Source: Pseudomonas sp. PB120
Lineage (GTDB): Bacteria > Pseudomonadota > Gammaproteobacteria > Pseudomonadales > Pseudomonadaceae
Length of the DNA: 64,000 nucleotides
NCBI RefSeq assembly: GCF_009761815.1
Contig: NZ_RWIN01000033.1
Span: 97,578 to 161,577, forward strand
Direction of reading: 5' to 3'
Part shown: positions 54,431-63,849 of the stretch, piece after piece
Layout: every line of letters starts with the position of its first letter
Position numbering within the stretch: the first letter of the stretch is position 1
The notes under the pieces: generated by a model
What the model was told of the DNA's origin: nothing
Databases searched by the model: none
What the model saw: the letters and a program-made list of their open reading frames with translations, nothing else
Translations under genes and position numbers: made by a program

Positions 54431-55882
54431 ATGATTCCGGTGATCTTGTCAGGTGGTAGCGGCTCGCGTCTTTGGCCGCTTTCGCGTAAGCAATTCCCTA
54501 AGCAATTCCTCGCCCTGACCGGCGAACACACACTGTTCCAGCAAACCCTGGAGCGCCTGGTGTTCGAAGGCATGGACACCCCGATCGTGGTCTGCAACAA
54601 GGAACACCGTTTCATCGTCAACGAGCAACTGCTCGCCCGTAACCTGGACACCCAGCGCATCCTGATGGAACCGTTCGGCCGCAACACTGCGCCGGCCGTG
54701 GCCCTGACCGCGATGATGCTGGTCAATGAAGGCCGCGACGAGTTGATGCTGGTACTGCCGGCCGACCACGTGCTGGAAGACCAGAAAGCCCTGCAGCGCG
54801 CCCTGGCCCTGGCCACCGTCGCCGCCGAAAATGGCGAAATGGTGCTGTTCGGCGTGCCAGCCACCAAACCGGAAACCGGCTACGGCTACATCAAGTCGGC
54901 CAACGATTCGCTGCTGCCCGAAGGCGTCAGCCGTGTCTCGCAGTTCGTTGAAAAACCGGACGTGAAACGCGCCACCGAGTTTGTCCAATCGGGCGGTTAC
55001 TTCTGGAACAGCGGCATGTTCCTGTTCCGCGCCAGCCGCTTCCTCGAAGAACTGAAAAAACACGATCCGGACATTTACGACACCTGCGTCTTGACCCTGG
55101 AGCGCAGCGAGCAGGATGCCGACACGGTCGACGTCGACCCGGCCACCTTCGCCTGCTGCCCGGACAACTCCATCGACTATTCAGTGATGGAAAAAACCCA
55201 GCGCGCCTGCGTTGTGCCGTTGACCGCCGGCTGGAGCGATGTCGGCTGCTGGTCGTCGCTGTGGGAAGTGAATGAAAAAGACGCCAACGGCAACGTCACC
55301 AAAGGCGACGTGGTGATCCAGGACAGCAAAAACTGCATGATCCACGGCAACGGCAAACTGGTGTCGGTGATCGGCCTGGAAAACATCGTGGTGGTCGAAA
55401 CCAAGGACGCCATGATGATCGCGCACAAGGACAAGGTCCAAGGCGTGAAACAGATGGTCAACACCCTCAACGAGCAGGGTCGCAGCGAAACCCAGAACCA
55501 CTGTGAAGTCTACCGTCCGTGGGGCTCCTACGATTCGGTGGACATGGGCGGCCGCTTCCAGGTCAAGCGCATCTCGGTCAAGCCGGGTGCGTGCCTGTCG
55601 CTGCAAATGCACCACCACCGCGCCGAGCACTGGATCGTGGTCAGCGGCACCGCCGAAGTGACGTGCGACGAGAACGTGTTCCTGCTCACGGAAAACCAGT
55701 CGACCTACATCCCGATTGCCTCGGTCCACCGCCTCCGCAACCCAGGCAAGATTTCACTCGAGATCATCGAAGTGCAATCGGGCAGCTATTTGGGTGAAGA
55801 CGATATCGAGCGGTTTGAAGATATCTACGGCCGGTCGACTCCGATCGAGCGCGGCGTGTCGGTGAAAACCATCGCGCAGTAA
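54431..55882 (+). CDS. algA: Phosphomannose isomerase/GDP-mannose pyrophosphorylase
   Basis: This 483-residue bifunctional enzyme makes mannose 6-phosphate from fructose 6-phosphate and GDP-mannose from mannose 1-phosphate. The N-terminal pyrophosphorylase domain has GGSGSRLWPLSRKQFPK (residues 8-24) and FVEKPD near 175. The C-terminal cupin isomerase domain carries metal residues in LSLQMHHHRAEHW (about 395-407). SD AAGGAG lies before the ATG. It closes the alginate operon, and the strong terminator after it agrees. Length fits the Pseudomonas AlgA of 481. Confidence 0.97.
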   Translation: MIPVILSGGSGSRLWPLSRKQFPKQFLALTGEHTLFQQTLERLVFEGMDTPIVVCNKEHRFIVNEQLLARNLDTQRILMEPFGRNTAPAVALTAMMLVNEGRDELMLVLPADHVLEDQKALQRALALATVAAENGEMVLFGVPATKPETGYGYIKSANDSLLPEGVSRVSQFVEKPDVKRATEFVQSGGYFWNSGMFLFRASRFLEELKKHDPDIYDTCVLTLERSEQDADTVDVDPATFACCPDNSIDYSVMEKTQRACVVPLTAGWSDVGCWSSLWEVNEKDANGNVTKGDVVIQDSKNCMIHGNGKLVSVIGLENIVVVETKDAMMIAHKDKVQGVKQMVNTLNEQGRSETQNHCEVYRPWGSYDSVDMGGRFQVKRISVKPGACLSLQMHHHRAEHWIVVSGTAEVTCDENVFLLTENQSTYIPIASVHRLRNPGKISLEIIEVQSGSYLGEDDIERFEDIYGRSTPIERGVSVKTIAQ

Positions 55883-55900
55883 GCGTTCAGCAATACAAGA

Positions 55901-55959
55901 AGCCCCCGCTCGGCCCGCTGCGTTCCCCATCCGCAGCGGGTTGGGTGGGGGCTTTTTTT
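55901..55959 (+). terminator. Rho-independent terminator after algA
   Basis: AGCCCCCGCTCGGCCCGCTGC pairs with the mirror strand GCAGCGGGTTGGGTGGGGGC through a long imperfect stem and is followed by TTTTTTT. It ends the alginate operon. Confidence 0.9.
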
Positions 55960-55987
55960 GGGTCTGTTTTTTTGTGTTGCCTCGACC

Positions 55988-56090
55988 GGCCTCTTCGCGG
56001 GCAAGCCCGCTCCCACAGGGTTTTGAGTTGGTCATATATTCTGTGTTCACTCCGGTCCACTGTGGGAGCGGGCTTGCCCGCGAAGAGGCC
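55988..56090. repeat. REPIN (gtgggagcgggc family)
   Basis: Facing arms GGCCTCTTCGCGGGCAAGCC and the complement, with CCGCTCCCACAGG inside, lie after the algA terminator. Confidence 0.85.
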
Positions 56091-56176
56091 TGCACATCCA
56101 CCACAACCATCAAGCCCATCGCCACCTCACCCGCGCTTAGGTAGGATGAACCTCTCATCCCCCGAGGTTGCGCGTC

Positions 56177-56641
56177 ATGTTCATCGGTGTCCTGCTGGTC
56201 ATCACCTGGCTCATCCTGTTGCTGCGCTATCCCGCCAAGGCCCTGCCGGTTTCAGTCGCGGCCGCCATTGGCCTGGGGCTGGTAGCGACCTGGGTGATCT
56301 GGCTGGACAATCGCGAGATCAAGCAACTCGCGCGCCTTGAGTTGCGCATCACGTATGCGCCGGAAAATTGCCCTGCGGACCGGCCGTTGCAGCTGAAAAT
56401 GAACAACGGCAACGACGTACCGCTGACCGAACTGCGCTGGCGCGTCGCCGCCTACGCCCCCGGCGACACGGTCAATCTCGCCGACAATCAATACGCCGCC
56501 CCCCGCTACCGCGGCCCGGGCGAATTGCAGGCCGGCGCCAATTGGGAAGACTGCTTGCCCCTGCCACCACTGCGCCCCGGTTATCGTCCACAAACCCTGG
56601 AGTTTCGCGCCGAGCGATTGCAGGGTAGTTTCTCCGACTGA
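56177..56641 (+). CDS. Small membrane-anchored protein of unknown function
   Basis: This 154-residue protein has two N-terminal membrane helices (FIGVLLVITWLILLLRY and VAAAIGLGLVATWVIWL) and a C-terminal domain of about 100 residues, beta-rich by appearance, with LELRITYAPENCPADRPL and NNGNDVPLTELRWRV. Pseudomonad homologues are often labelled multidrug transporter, but two helices and a soluble domain do not support that. The ATG has GAGG upstream. It precedes the short-chain dehydrogenase gene by 32 bp and may share its transcript. Confidence 0.75.
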   Translation: MFIGVLLVITWLILLLRYPAKALPVSVAAAIGLGLVATWVIWLDNREIKQLARLELRITYAPENCPADRPLQLKMNNGNDVPLTELRWRVAAYAPGDTVNLADNQYAAPRYRGPGELQAGANWEDCLPLPPLRPGYRPQTLEFRAERLQGSFSD

Positions 56642-56673
56642 TCCCCCTCTCCCTTTTGCACAAGGACCGCGCC

Positions 56674-57498
56674 ATGCCCGTTGCGTTGATTACCGGTTGT
56701 TCCAGCGGCATTGGCCGCGCCCTGGCCGATGTGTTCAAACAGGCCGGCTACGAAGTCTGGGCCAGCGCTCGCAAAGCTGAAGACGTGGCGCTGTTGACCG
56801 CCGCCGGGTTCACCGCTGTGCAACTGGACGTCAACGACGGCCCTGCACTCGAACAGCTGAGCGAGCGGATCAACCAGGAACGCGGCGGCCTCGATGTGTT
56901 GATCAACAACGCGGGTTACGGCGCCATGGGGCCGCTGCTCGATGGCGGCGTGCCGGCGATGCAGCGCCAGTTCGAAACCAATGTGTTTGCGGTGGTCGGC
57001 GTCACCCGCGCCCTGTTCCCGGTGCTGCGTCGCGCCAAAGGATTGGTGGTGAACATCGGCAGCGTTTCCGGGGTGCTGGTCACGCCGTTTGCCGGCGCCT
57101 ACTGCGCCTCGAAAGCGGCCGTGCATGCGTTGAGCGATGCGCTGCGCATGGAGCTGGCGCCGTTTGGTGTGCGGGTGATGGAAGTGCAGCCAGGCGCGAT
57201 TGAGTCCAGCTTTGCCAAGAATGCCGGCCATGAAGCCGAGCAGTTGATCACGGAGCAATCGCCATGGTTTCCGCTGCGCGAAGGCATTCGGGCCCGGGCC
57301 AAGGCGTCACAGGACAAACCGACGCCGGCCAGGGAGTTCGCTGCCGGGTTACTCAAGGCCGTGCAACAAGACAAACCACCACGCCTGATTCGTCTGGGGA
57401 ATGGCAGTCGGGCGTTGCCGTTGTTGGCGGGGTTGCTGCCCAAGGGGTTGCTGGAGTCGGGGTTGATGAAGCGGTTCGGGTTGCGCGGGCAGCTCTGA
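56674..57498 (+). CDS. Short-chain dehydrogenase/reductase
   Basis: This 274-residue SDR enzyme has the NAD(P) motif TGCSSGIG (residues 8-15), NNAGYGAMG near 85, the catalytic serine in NIGSVSGVLVTPFAG and YCASKAA with catalytic tyrosine and lysine. A basic residue in ASARKAED after the second strand suggests NADP. The substrate is unknown. The ATG with AAGGA upstream was chosen; a TTG six codons earlier is not supported. It forms a probable two-gene unit with the preceding membrane protein. Confidence 0.9.
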   Translation: MPVALITGCSSGIGRALADVFKQAGYEVWASARKAEDVALLTAAGFTAVQLDVNDGPALEQLSERINQERGGLDVLINNAGYGAMGPLLDGGVPAMQRQFETNVFAVVGVTRALFPVLRRAKGLVVNIGSVSGVLVTPFAGAYCASKAAVHALSDALRMELAPFGVRVMEVQPGAIESSFAKNAGHEAEQLITEQSPWFPLREGIRARAKASQDKPTPAREFAAGLLKAVQQDKPPRLIRLGNGSRALPLLAGLLPKGLLESGLMKRFGLRGQL

Positions 57499-57513
57499 GA
57501 CCGAGTCGACACC

Positions 57514-57605
57514 ATCGCGAGCAGGCTCGCTCCCACAGAGGATTTGTGTCGTTCGCCTGATTTGCGTTCAACTCGGTCAATGTGTGAGCGAGCCTGCTCG
57601 CGATG
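57514..57605. repeat. REPIN (gtgggagcgagc family)
   Basis: Arms ATCGCGAGCAGGCTCGCTCC and GTGAGCGAGCCTGCTCGCGA lie in the gap between the convergent SDR and efflux genes. Confidence 0.8.
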
Positions 57606-57625
57606 CAGGCACCTCGGTCTAACGG

Positions 57626-58474
57626 CTAGTTAACCACCACGGTGCAGGTAATCCCCGCCGCCAACAGCACCCCGTCCGGCACTTCATCAATGTGAATCCG
57701 CACCGGTACCCGCTGCGCCAGGCGCACCCAGTTGAAGGTCGGGTTCACGTCGGCGATCAGCTCGCGGCTTTCCGGGTTGTCCCGGTCGTAGATCCCGCGG
57801 GAAATGCTCTCCACATGGCCCTTGAGCACTTCGCCGCTCATCAGTTGCATGTCAGCCTTGTCGCCCACGCGCACGTGGGGCAGTTTGGTTTCTTCGAAGA
57901 AGCCATAGACCCAGAACGAGTTCATGTCGACCACGGCCATTTTCGCTTCGCCGATGCGCGCGTAGTCGCCGCGATGGACGTTGAGGTTGGTCACGTAACC
58001 GTCCACCGCTGCGCGGACTTCGGTGCGCTTGAGGTTGAGTTCGGCCGCCTCGAGTTGCGCTTGGGCGTTTTGATAATCGGCCAGTGCCGAGTCGGCGATG
58101 TTGCTGGCGTCGTCACGGTTTTCCTTGGAGATCACCAACGCGTCCATGTCCGCGCGGCGATGGGCGTTGACCTTGCGCATTTCCCAGGTCGACTTGCGTG
58201 AAGCCACCAGCGATTGCGCCTGTTTGACCGCGATGCGGTAGTGCTCGGGGTCGATCTGCATCAGCAAATCGCCCTTTTTCACCAGTTGATTGTCACGCAC
58301 CGGCACGTTGACCACTTCCCCGGTGACGTCGGCGGCCACGTTGATGATGTCGGCGCGCACCCGGCCGTCGCGAGTCCACGGCGTGTCCATGTAATGCACC
58401 CACAGGGTACGGCCGATCCATATCGCAAGGGCCAGCACCAACAAGGTCGCGAGCAGGCTGAAAAGCTTTTTCAT
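57626..58474 (-). CDS. HlyD-family membrane fusion protein (AaeA-like)
   Basis: This 282-residue periplasmic adaptor has an N-terminal anchor helix (LFSLLATLLVLALAIWIGRTLW), a lipoyl-like half-motif (VPVRDNQLVKKGDLLMQIDPEHY), a coiled-coil hairpin, and a second half (VRAAVDGYVTNLNVHRGDY). It resembles AaeA/EmrA-type adaptors for FUSC pumps. It is the last gene of a leftward operon (outer-membrane factor, FUSC pump, DUF1656, adaptor) and starts with GAAGG upstream, 25 bp after the small membrane gene. Confidence 0.88.
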   Translation of the reverse strand: MKKLFSLLATLLVLALAIWIGRTLWVHYMDTPWTRDGRVRADIINVAADVTGEVVNVPVRDNQLVKKGDLLMQIDPEHYRIAVKQAQSLVASRKSTWEMRKVNAHRRADMDALVISKENRDDASNIADSALADYQNAQAQLEAAELNLKRTEVRAAVDGYVTNLNVHRGDYARIGEAKMAVVDMNSFWVYGFFEETKLPHVRVGDKADMQLMSGEVLKGHVESISRGIYDRDNPESRELIADVNPTFNWVRLAQRVPVRIHIDEVPDGVLLAAGITCTVVVN

Positions 58475-58499
58475 CAGGGCCTTCTTCAGAAATAGAGAG

Positions 58500-58700
58500 T
58501 CAACGGTAGACAGTCAGCGCCAAAGCGCCGAACAGACAGGTAAACAGGCTCAGGCGCAGCAGCGCCGGGTGCCAGAAAAAACGGTACAGGTCGAACCCGG
58601 ACAGGAACCGGTCAAGTGCCCAGGCCAGCGCCGCGGCGATGAAAAACATCAGGGTCATGGTCGGCATGTACACGCCGTGGAAGGCGATCTCACGAGGCAT
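58500..58700 (-). CDS. DUF1656 small inner-membrane protein (AaeX-like)
   Basis: This 66-residue protein has two membrane helices and the family pattern EIAFHGVYMPTMTLMFF with LDRFLSGFDLYRFFWHPALLRLSLF. AaeX-like proteins occur beside HlyD adaptors and FUSC pumps and are thought to assist the pump. Its ATG (AAGGA upstream) lies inside the end of the FUSC gene, so the two overlap by 11 bases. Confidence 0.85.
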   Translation of the reverse strand: MPREIAFHGVYMPTMTLMFFIAAALAWALDRFLSGFDLYRFFWHPALLRLSLFTCLFGALALTVYR

Positions 58701-60882
58701 GTTCAAGTCCTTGAGCCGGTGGGTTGGCGTAAGCGGCGAGCGGTGACTGCGGGTCGAGCAACGAGGTGCGAATGAAGTGCAGATAGCTCTTCACCCGACG
58801 CAATGCCGAGGTGTCGAAGTGCGGGGCGAAGGGCTCGTCGGTGGCTTGTACGCGGCTGATCGCATGGTCGACGGCGATCAGGGCGCGCTCCAGATTGCTC
58901 CGTCCCGGTTTCAGGAACAGCCGCACCAGCGAGCGACCCATCACGCGGATTGACTGGCGCCATGGCTGGGATTCAGCGTAGGCCGGATGCACAGGCAGGA
59001 TCGCCTGCTCCTTGCGCAACTCGATGATCGCGTGACCGACTTCCAGCACCACGAACATCCAGCGCAACAAGTCCCGCTGTACTGTCGGTTGCCCTACCGC
59101 AAGGCCATAAGCCTGGTGCAACAGGTCACGGGTGCGACTTTCAAAACTCGACGCCAGGCCCTTGAGCTTGCCGCTGATGGCATAGACCACCTGACTGCGC
59201 AGATCCTGCTCCAGGCGGCGCCACAACCAGCGGCTGTTCGGCGGCAGGATGATCGCTCCCGCTGCGGCGCACACCAGCATGCCGAGCACCATGGCGATGT
59301 AATCGTTGATGAAGCCGTAAGGGTTGTAGACGGTGAGGTTGTCCGGCACCGAACCGGTGCTGAAGAAAATCAGCAAGCCGAGGCCGACACCCACGTATTG
59401 CGGACGGGACGTGAGGAAAGAACCAAGCACTATCACCGGCGCGAGCATCACGCACAGCAAGGGAAATCCGTCGATCCACGGGAAGACGAAAAACATCTCG
59501 AAGAAGCCGATCAACGCACCGAGAAAAGTGCCGCACGCCATCTGGAAAGCCATGCGCTTGGGGTTCGGCGTGGCAGCCGAAAGGCCCACGGTGGCGGCGG
59601 CGATCAGGGTCATGGTCGCCCCGCTTGGCCACGCCGTCGCGACCCAATAGCTGCCCAAAACCACCAGGATGAACGCCGCGCGAATCCCCGAGGCAGCCGA
59701 TGCCATCCAGTTGGTTTGCGGGGTGAACGGTTCGTCCCACTGCTCCCGCTCATGGCTGTGGTCGGCCAGCGATGCGTGGGTCTGTGCATAGCTGTGCAGA
59801 TCGTCGACAAAGCGATACAGCAGTTCGTAGGCCGTATGGAAATCCAGCTGCTCGGCGTCGCACGGATTGCTCTCCTGGAAAGCGGCTCGCAGGCTGCGCA
59901 CTCGCGCAGGCAAGTTGTCCTTGTAAGTCGCCAGCGCTGCGGCCAGGCGCGCGGCGTCGGGGCTGGTCAGGGCTCGGCCACTGAAACCGTCGAGCACTTC
60001 GGCGAGGTCTTGCAGCCCCGGTTTGATCGCCGCGACCACATGATCGATGCCGCTGCTGCGCAAGCGTTCGAGCAACTGGTGCAAGGCGTTGAACCGGGTG
60101 GTGATGCCCATGAACTCACTGTTCAAACGACTGAGCCGGCCGTTTCGGCGACGCATGTGCGGGTCTTCGAAAACGGTGACGCTGCGCAGGCCTTCCAGCC
60201 CGACCGCTTCGGCGATGAAACGCACGTTGCTGGCTTCAAAAGCGTCCCGCTTGCTGCGACCGCGCAAGCCATCGGTGACAAACAGGGCGAACACCCCAAA
60301 GCGCTGATACAAGGCGTTGCGCATGGCCGCACTTGCGGTTTGCGGCAGGATCGCGGCGCTGACCAGCGTCGAGCAGAGAATCCCCAGGGAGATTTCCAGC
60401 ACCCGCCACACCGCCGCCATGAACGCGCCGTCCGGGTGCGCCAGCGCAGGCAAGCCGACCATCGCTGCGGTGTAGCCGGCGAGGACAAAACCGTAGGCGC
60501 GGAAGTTGCGGTAACGCGCCGCGCCGGCGGTACAGATGCCCACCCAGATCGCCAGTGAACCGAGGAACAGTTCAGTGTTCTGCGCGAACAGGGCAATCAG
60601 CGCGACCATCACCGCCGAGCCGGTCAGCGTTCCGAGAAAGCGGTAGAAACTTTTGGCGAACACCTGACCGCTTTGCGGCTGCATGACGATGAACACGGTG
60701 ATCATCGCCGTGCGCGGCTGCGGCAATTCCAGGCGCATGGCCAGCCACAGGGTCAGGAACGCGGCGATCAGCACTTTGAAAATGTAGACCCAGGTCACGC
60801 CGTCACTGCGCGCCCAGTCGAAGAAACCCCGGCGCCATTCAAGGGAGTACAGCCAGCGCAAGGGTGCGGGCAAGGTCGTCAT
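58690..60882 (-). CDS. FUSC-family efflux pump (AaeB-like)
   Basis: This 730-residue inner-membrane protein has two FUSC membrane blocks (residues 30-190 and 395-560), each with about five helices, such as ALIAAFLTLWLAMRL and AAFILVVLGSYWVA, and cytoplasmic regions between and after. AaeB of E. coli exports p-hydroxybenzoate and other aromatic acids; related pumps exist for other compounds. SD AGGA precedes the ATG. It overlaps the small membrane gene downstream. The LysR gene to the right is the likely controller. Confidence 0.88.
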   Translation of the reverse strand: MTTLPAPLRWLYSLEWRRGFFDWARSDGVTWVYIFKVLIAAFLTLWLAMRLELPQPRTAMITVFIVMQPQSGQVFAKSFYRFLGTLTGSAVMVALIALFAQNTELFLGSLAIWVGICTAGAARYRNFRAYGFVLAGYTAAMVGLPALAHPDGAFMAAVWRVLEISLGILCSTLVSAAILPQTASAAMRNALYQRFGVFALFVTDGLRGRSKRDAFEASNVRFIAEAVGLEGLRSVTVFEDPHMRRRNGRLSRLNSEFMGITTRFNALHQLLERLRSSGIDHVVAAIKPGLQDLAEVLDGFSGRALTSPDAARLAAALATYKDNLPARVRSLRAAFQESNPCDAEQLDFHTAYELLYRFVDDLHSYAQTHASLADHSHEREQWDEPFTPQTNWMASAASGIRAAFILVVLGSYWVATAWPSGATMTLIAAATVGLSAATPNPKRMAFQMACGTFLGALIGFFEMFFVFPWIDGFPLLCVMLAPVIVLGSFLTSRPQYVGVGLGLLIFFSTGSVPDNLTVYNPYGFINDYIAMVLGMLVCAAAGAIILPPNSRWLWRRLEQDLRSQVVYAISGKLKGLASSFESRTRDLLHQAYGLAVGQPTVQRDLLRWMFVVLEVGHAIIELRKEQAILPVHPAYAESQPWRQSIRVMGRSLVRLFLKPGRSNLERALIAVDHAISRVQATDEPFAPHFDTSALRRVKSYLHFIRTSLLDPQSPLAAYANPPAQGLEHAS

Positions 60883-60919
60883 GAAATCCTGCTCAACAAA
60901 ATTGAATCCAGACTCAGGA

Positions 60920-61013
60920 CCTGTGGGAGCCAGCCTGCTGGCGATAGCGGGGTATCAGTCGACATCAATGTTGAATGTGCCGGCCTCATCGCGAGCAGGC
61001 TCGCTCCCACAGG
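60920..61013. repeat. REPIN (gtgggagc family)
   Basis: Arms CCTGTGGGAGCCAGCCTGCT and GCGAGCAGGCTCGCTCCCAC lie inside the efflux operon between the outer-membrane factor and the pump gene. Confidence 0.85.
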
Positions 61014-61021
61014 AGTTGTGT

Positions 61022-62521
61022 TCAACGTAAAAGAATCGGGGTTTTCGGGGCAGCGGTCTGGCTGTCCTTCGGCACATCGTTGCCAGCACCGAGGCCACCG
61101 CCGAGTGCCGTGACCAGTTCGGCGTGGGCACTGAGGCGCGCCGCCTGAACCTGTTGCTGAACCTGCTGCTGCTTGAACAACAAAGTCTGGGCGTTGAGCA
61201 CGTTGAGGTAATCGGTGAGTCCGCGCTGGTAAGCGATCATCGCGATGTCATAGGTCTTCTGCGCCGTGGCCACGGACTCCGCCGCGAAGGTCTGTTGCTT
61301 GTCCATGGACTCGCGGCGGATCAACTGATCGGAGATGTTTTTCAGCGCATTGACCAGCGTCTGGTTGTACTTGGCCACGGCGATGTCATAACCGGCCGAG
61401 GCTTCGCCCAGCTCGGAACGCAAACGGCCGCCGTCAAAGATCGGCAACGAAATCGCCGGACCCACGCTGTAGTTGAGTTTCTTGCCGGTCAAAAACTCCA
61501 GCGCCCCGCCGCCCGTGGCCATGTAGCCGAGGCTGCCGACCAGGTCGACGTTGGGATAAAAACCGGCGTGAGCGACATCAATGCCACGGGCCTGGGCCGC
61601 CACTTGCCAGCGACTGGCAACCACGTCCGGGCGCTGCCCGAGCAATTGCGCGGGCAAGGACGACGGCAGTTTCAGCGCGGCGCCCAACGCCAGCGTCGGC
61701 CGTTGCAACTGCGCGCCGTCGCCCGGGCCTTTGCCGGCGAGGGCCGCGAGTTGATTGCGGCTGAGGGCAATTTCTTCATCCAGCGCGTCGATCTGGCGAT
61801 GGGTTTCCGGCAGCGGCGTTTCCGCCTGGCTGACTTCGAAATGAGTACCGATGCCGCCACTCAGGCGTTTTTGTGCGAGGTCGAGAATCTGCTGCTGCTG
61901 TTTCAGCGTCGCCTCGACGATATCCCGCTGGGCGTAGTGCAACGACAGTTCGATGTAGGCACGCACGATATTGTTCTGCAATTCGAGCTGGGCCAGGCGC
62001 GCTTCGGCAGCGGTCATGTGCGCCATGTCCACGGCGCGCTCGGTGGCATTGCTTTCGCGACCCCACAAATCGAGGGCATAGCTGAAGCCCAGCGCAGCGT
62101 TGTTGTCCCAGGTCGTGGTGTTGGCCAGTTCGCCCGGGCCGTAGAACTGATCGGTGGGCCAGTTGTGGCGCTTGAGGGTGGATTCGCCGTTGATTTGCAG
62201 CGACTCGGCGGACTCGGCGATACCGGCCATGGATTTGGCCTGACGCACGCGGGCTGTCGCCATCGCCATGGTCGGGCTGCCCTGCACGGCGAGGTCGATC
62301 CAGCGGTCCAGTTGCGGGTCGCCATACGCCCGCCACCATTGGGCGGTGGGCCAGTGCGCATCCTGAGCGGCGCTCTGGATAGCTTCGTCGGTGGCCAGTG
62401 AATTGACCTCCAGTGCCTTGCCCTGCGGGGCAATACCTCCGGTGCCGATGCAGCCGCTGATTGCAAGGGTTAAAGCGAGAACACTGAGCGGCTGAAGCGC
62501 TCTGCTGATGCGACGCGGCAC
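61022..62521 (-). CDS. Outer-membrane efflux lipoprotein (NodT/OprM type)
   Basis: This 499-residue TolC-family protein has a signal with lipobox AISGC (C23 lipidated) and two repeats each of long coiled-coil helices (AEARLAQLELQNNIVRAYIELSLHYAQR, and later KYNQTLVNALKNISDQLIRRES). LGQRPDVVASRWQVAAQARGIDVAHAGFYPNVDL is a family hallmark. It forms the outer-membrane channel for the adjacent FUSC pump. The start is GTG with AGGA upstream, the first gene of the leftward operon, divergent from the LysR gene. Confidence 0.9.
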   Translation of the reverse strand: MPRRISRALQPLSVLALTLAISGCIGTGGIAPQGKALEVNSLATDEAIQSAAQDAHWPTAQWWRAYGDPQLDRWIDLAVQGSPTMAMATARVRQAKSMAGIAESAESLQINGESTLKRHNWPTDQFYGPGELANTTTWDNNAALGFSYALDLWGRESNATERAVDMAHMTAAEARLAQLELQNNIVRAYIELSLHYAQRDIVEATLKQQQQILDLAQKRLSGGIGTHFEVSQAETPLPETHRQIDALDEEIALSRNQLAALAGKGPGDGAQLQRPTLALGAALKLPSSLPAQLLGQRPDVVASRWQVAAQARGIDVAHAGFYPNVDLVGSLGYMATGGGALEFLTGKKLNYSVGPAISLPIFDGGRLRSELGEASAGYDIAVAKYNQTLVNALKNISDQLIRRESMDKQQTFAAESVATAQKTYDIAMIAYQRGLTDYLNVLNAQTLLFKQQQVQQQVQAARLSAHAELVTALGGGLGAGNDVPKDSQTAAPKTPILLR

Positions 62522-62561
62522 TGCTGCAAATTCCTGAAATAGGGGGAGGCACGGAGCTCTT

Positions 62562-62660
62562 TGTAGGAGCGAGCTTGCTCGCGAAGAACGTCAACGATTA
62601 CGCGTTCTTCTGAAAAAACGCATTGTTCTCGAGTTTTTCGCGAGCAAGCTCGCTCCTACA
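62562..62660. repeat. REPIN (gtaggagcgagc family)
   Basis: Arms TGTAGGAGCGAGCTTGCTCG and CGAGCAAGCTCGCTCCTACA lie in the divergent promoter region of the efflux operon and LysR gene. Confidence 0.85.
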
Positions 62661-62812
62661 ACGGACCGAGACAATTCTAGGGGGGAGCCTGGTTGGCGAT
62701 AAGCCGGGATTCTTGTGAATCTTTGTTACCGTTCACGCGATAATCCCTTGGTCGGGGGTCTCAGACTCCGAAACGTTGTGTCACAATTTGCCACCGCACC
62801 CGAGAGCACCCC

Positions 62813-63781
62813 ATGGACACTTTGCAAAACATGCGCGCCTTCAGTTACGTGGCCGAGGCCGGCAGTTTCACCGCCGCCGCCGTGCAACTCGATACCACCA
62901 CGGCCAACGTCTCGCGCGCGGTCTCCAATCTGGAAGCCCACCTGCAAACCCGCTTGCTCAACCGAACGACCCGACGCATCGCCCTGACCGAGGCCGGCAA
63001 ACGCTATTTGCTGCGTTGCGAGCAGATCCTGTCCTACGTCGAAGAAGCCGAAGCCGAGGCCAGCGACGCCCACGCGCGCCCGGCCGGGCAACTCAAGGTG
63101 CACACCATGACCGGTATCGGTCAGCACTTCGTGATCGACGCCATCGCCCGATATCGCAAGACCCACCCGGACGTGACCTTCGACCTGACCATGGCCAACC
63201 GCGTGCCGGACTTGCTCGACGAGGGCTACGACGTGTCCATCGTCCTCGCGAGCGAATTGCCGGACTCCGGTTTTGTCTCGCAGCGATTGGGCATCACCTA
63301 CAGCATCGTGTGCGCCTCCCCGGCCTATGTGAAAGCCAATGGCTGCGCGCAGAAGCCGAGCGAACTGTTGAACCATGCCTGCCTGCGCCTGGTGAGCCCG
63401 GTGATTCCGCTGGAGAAATGGACCTTCGACGGCCCGGAAGGCCAGGAAATGGTCACCATTAATAGCTCGCCGTTTTTGGTGAACTCCGCCGACGCGATGA
63501 AAACCGCGATTACCAGTGGCATGGGCGTGGGTGTGTTGCCGGTGTATGCGGCAATCGAGGGTCTGCGTAACGGTTCGTTGGTGCGGATGATGCCGAAGTA
63601 CCGGTCGCAGGAGCTGAATCTGTATGCGATCTATCCTTCGCGGCAGTATCTGGATGCGAAGATCAAGACGTGGGTTGAGTATTTGCGGGGGTCGTTGCCG
63701 GAGATTCTGGCGGCGCATCAGGTGGAGTTGGCGGCTTATGATTCGAGCGGGAGCATGGCGGGGGTTCGGGTGGCTAACTGA
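62813..63781 (+). CDS. LysR-family regulator (AaeR-like) next to efflux operon
   Basis: This 322-residue protein has a winged helix-turn-helix (residues 3-60, MRAFSYVAEAGSFTAAAVQLDTTTANVSRAVSNLEA) and a LysR effector domain (PAGQLKVHTMTGIGQHFVIDAIARY, VPDLLDEGYDVSIVLA). It is divergent from the outer-membrane factor gene with about 290 bp between them, which fits control of the efflux operon in answer to an aromatic acid, as for AaeR. The ATG follows CACCC without a strong SD. No T-N11-A palindrome stood out in the gap. Confidence 0.87.
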   Translation: MDTLQNMRAFSYVAEAGSFTAAAVQLDTTTANVSRAVSNLEAHLQTRLLNRTTRRIALTEAGKRYLLRCEQILSYVEEAEAEASDAHARPAGQLKVHTMTGIGQHFVIDAIARYRKTHPDVTFDLTMANRVPDLLDEGYDVSIVLASELPDSGFVSQRLGITYSIVCASPAYVKANGCAQKPSELLNHACLRLVSPVIPLEKWTFDGPEGQEMVTINSSPFLVNSADAMKTAITSGMGVGVLPVYAAIEGLRNGSLVRMMPKYRSQELNLYAIYPSRQYLDAKIKTWVEYLRGSLPEILAAHQVELAAYDSSGSMAGVRVAN

Positions 63782-63801
63782 TCTGCGGTTTGTTTTTTAG
63801 C

Positions 63802-63825
63802 GTTGCGGTTGCGGTTGCGGTTGCG
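63802..63825. repeat. Hexamer tandem repeat
   Basis: GTTGCG is repeated four times exactly after the LysR gene. It is a short simple-sequence tract, probably prone to copy changes but outside coding sequence. Confidence 0.9.
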
Positions 63826-63849
63826 TGCATATCCGTTGCTGCGGTAACG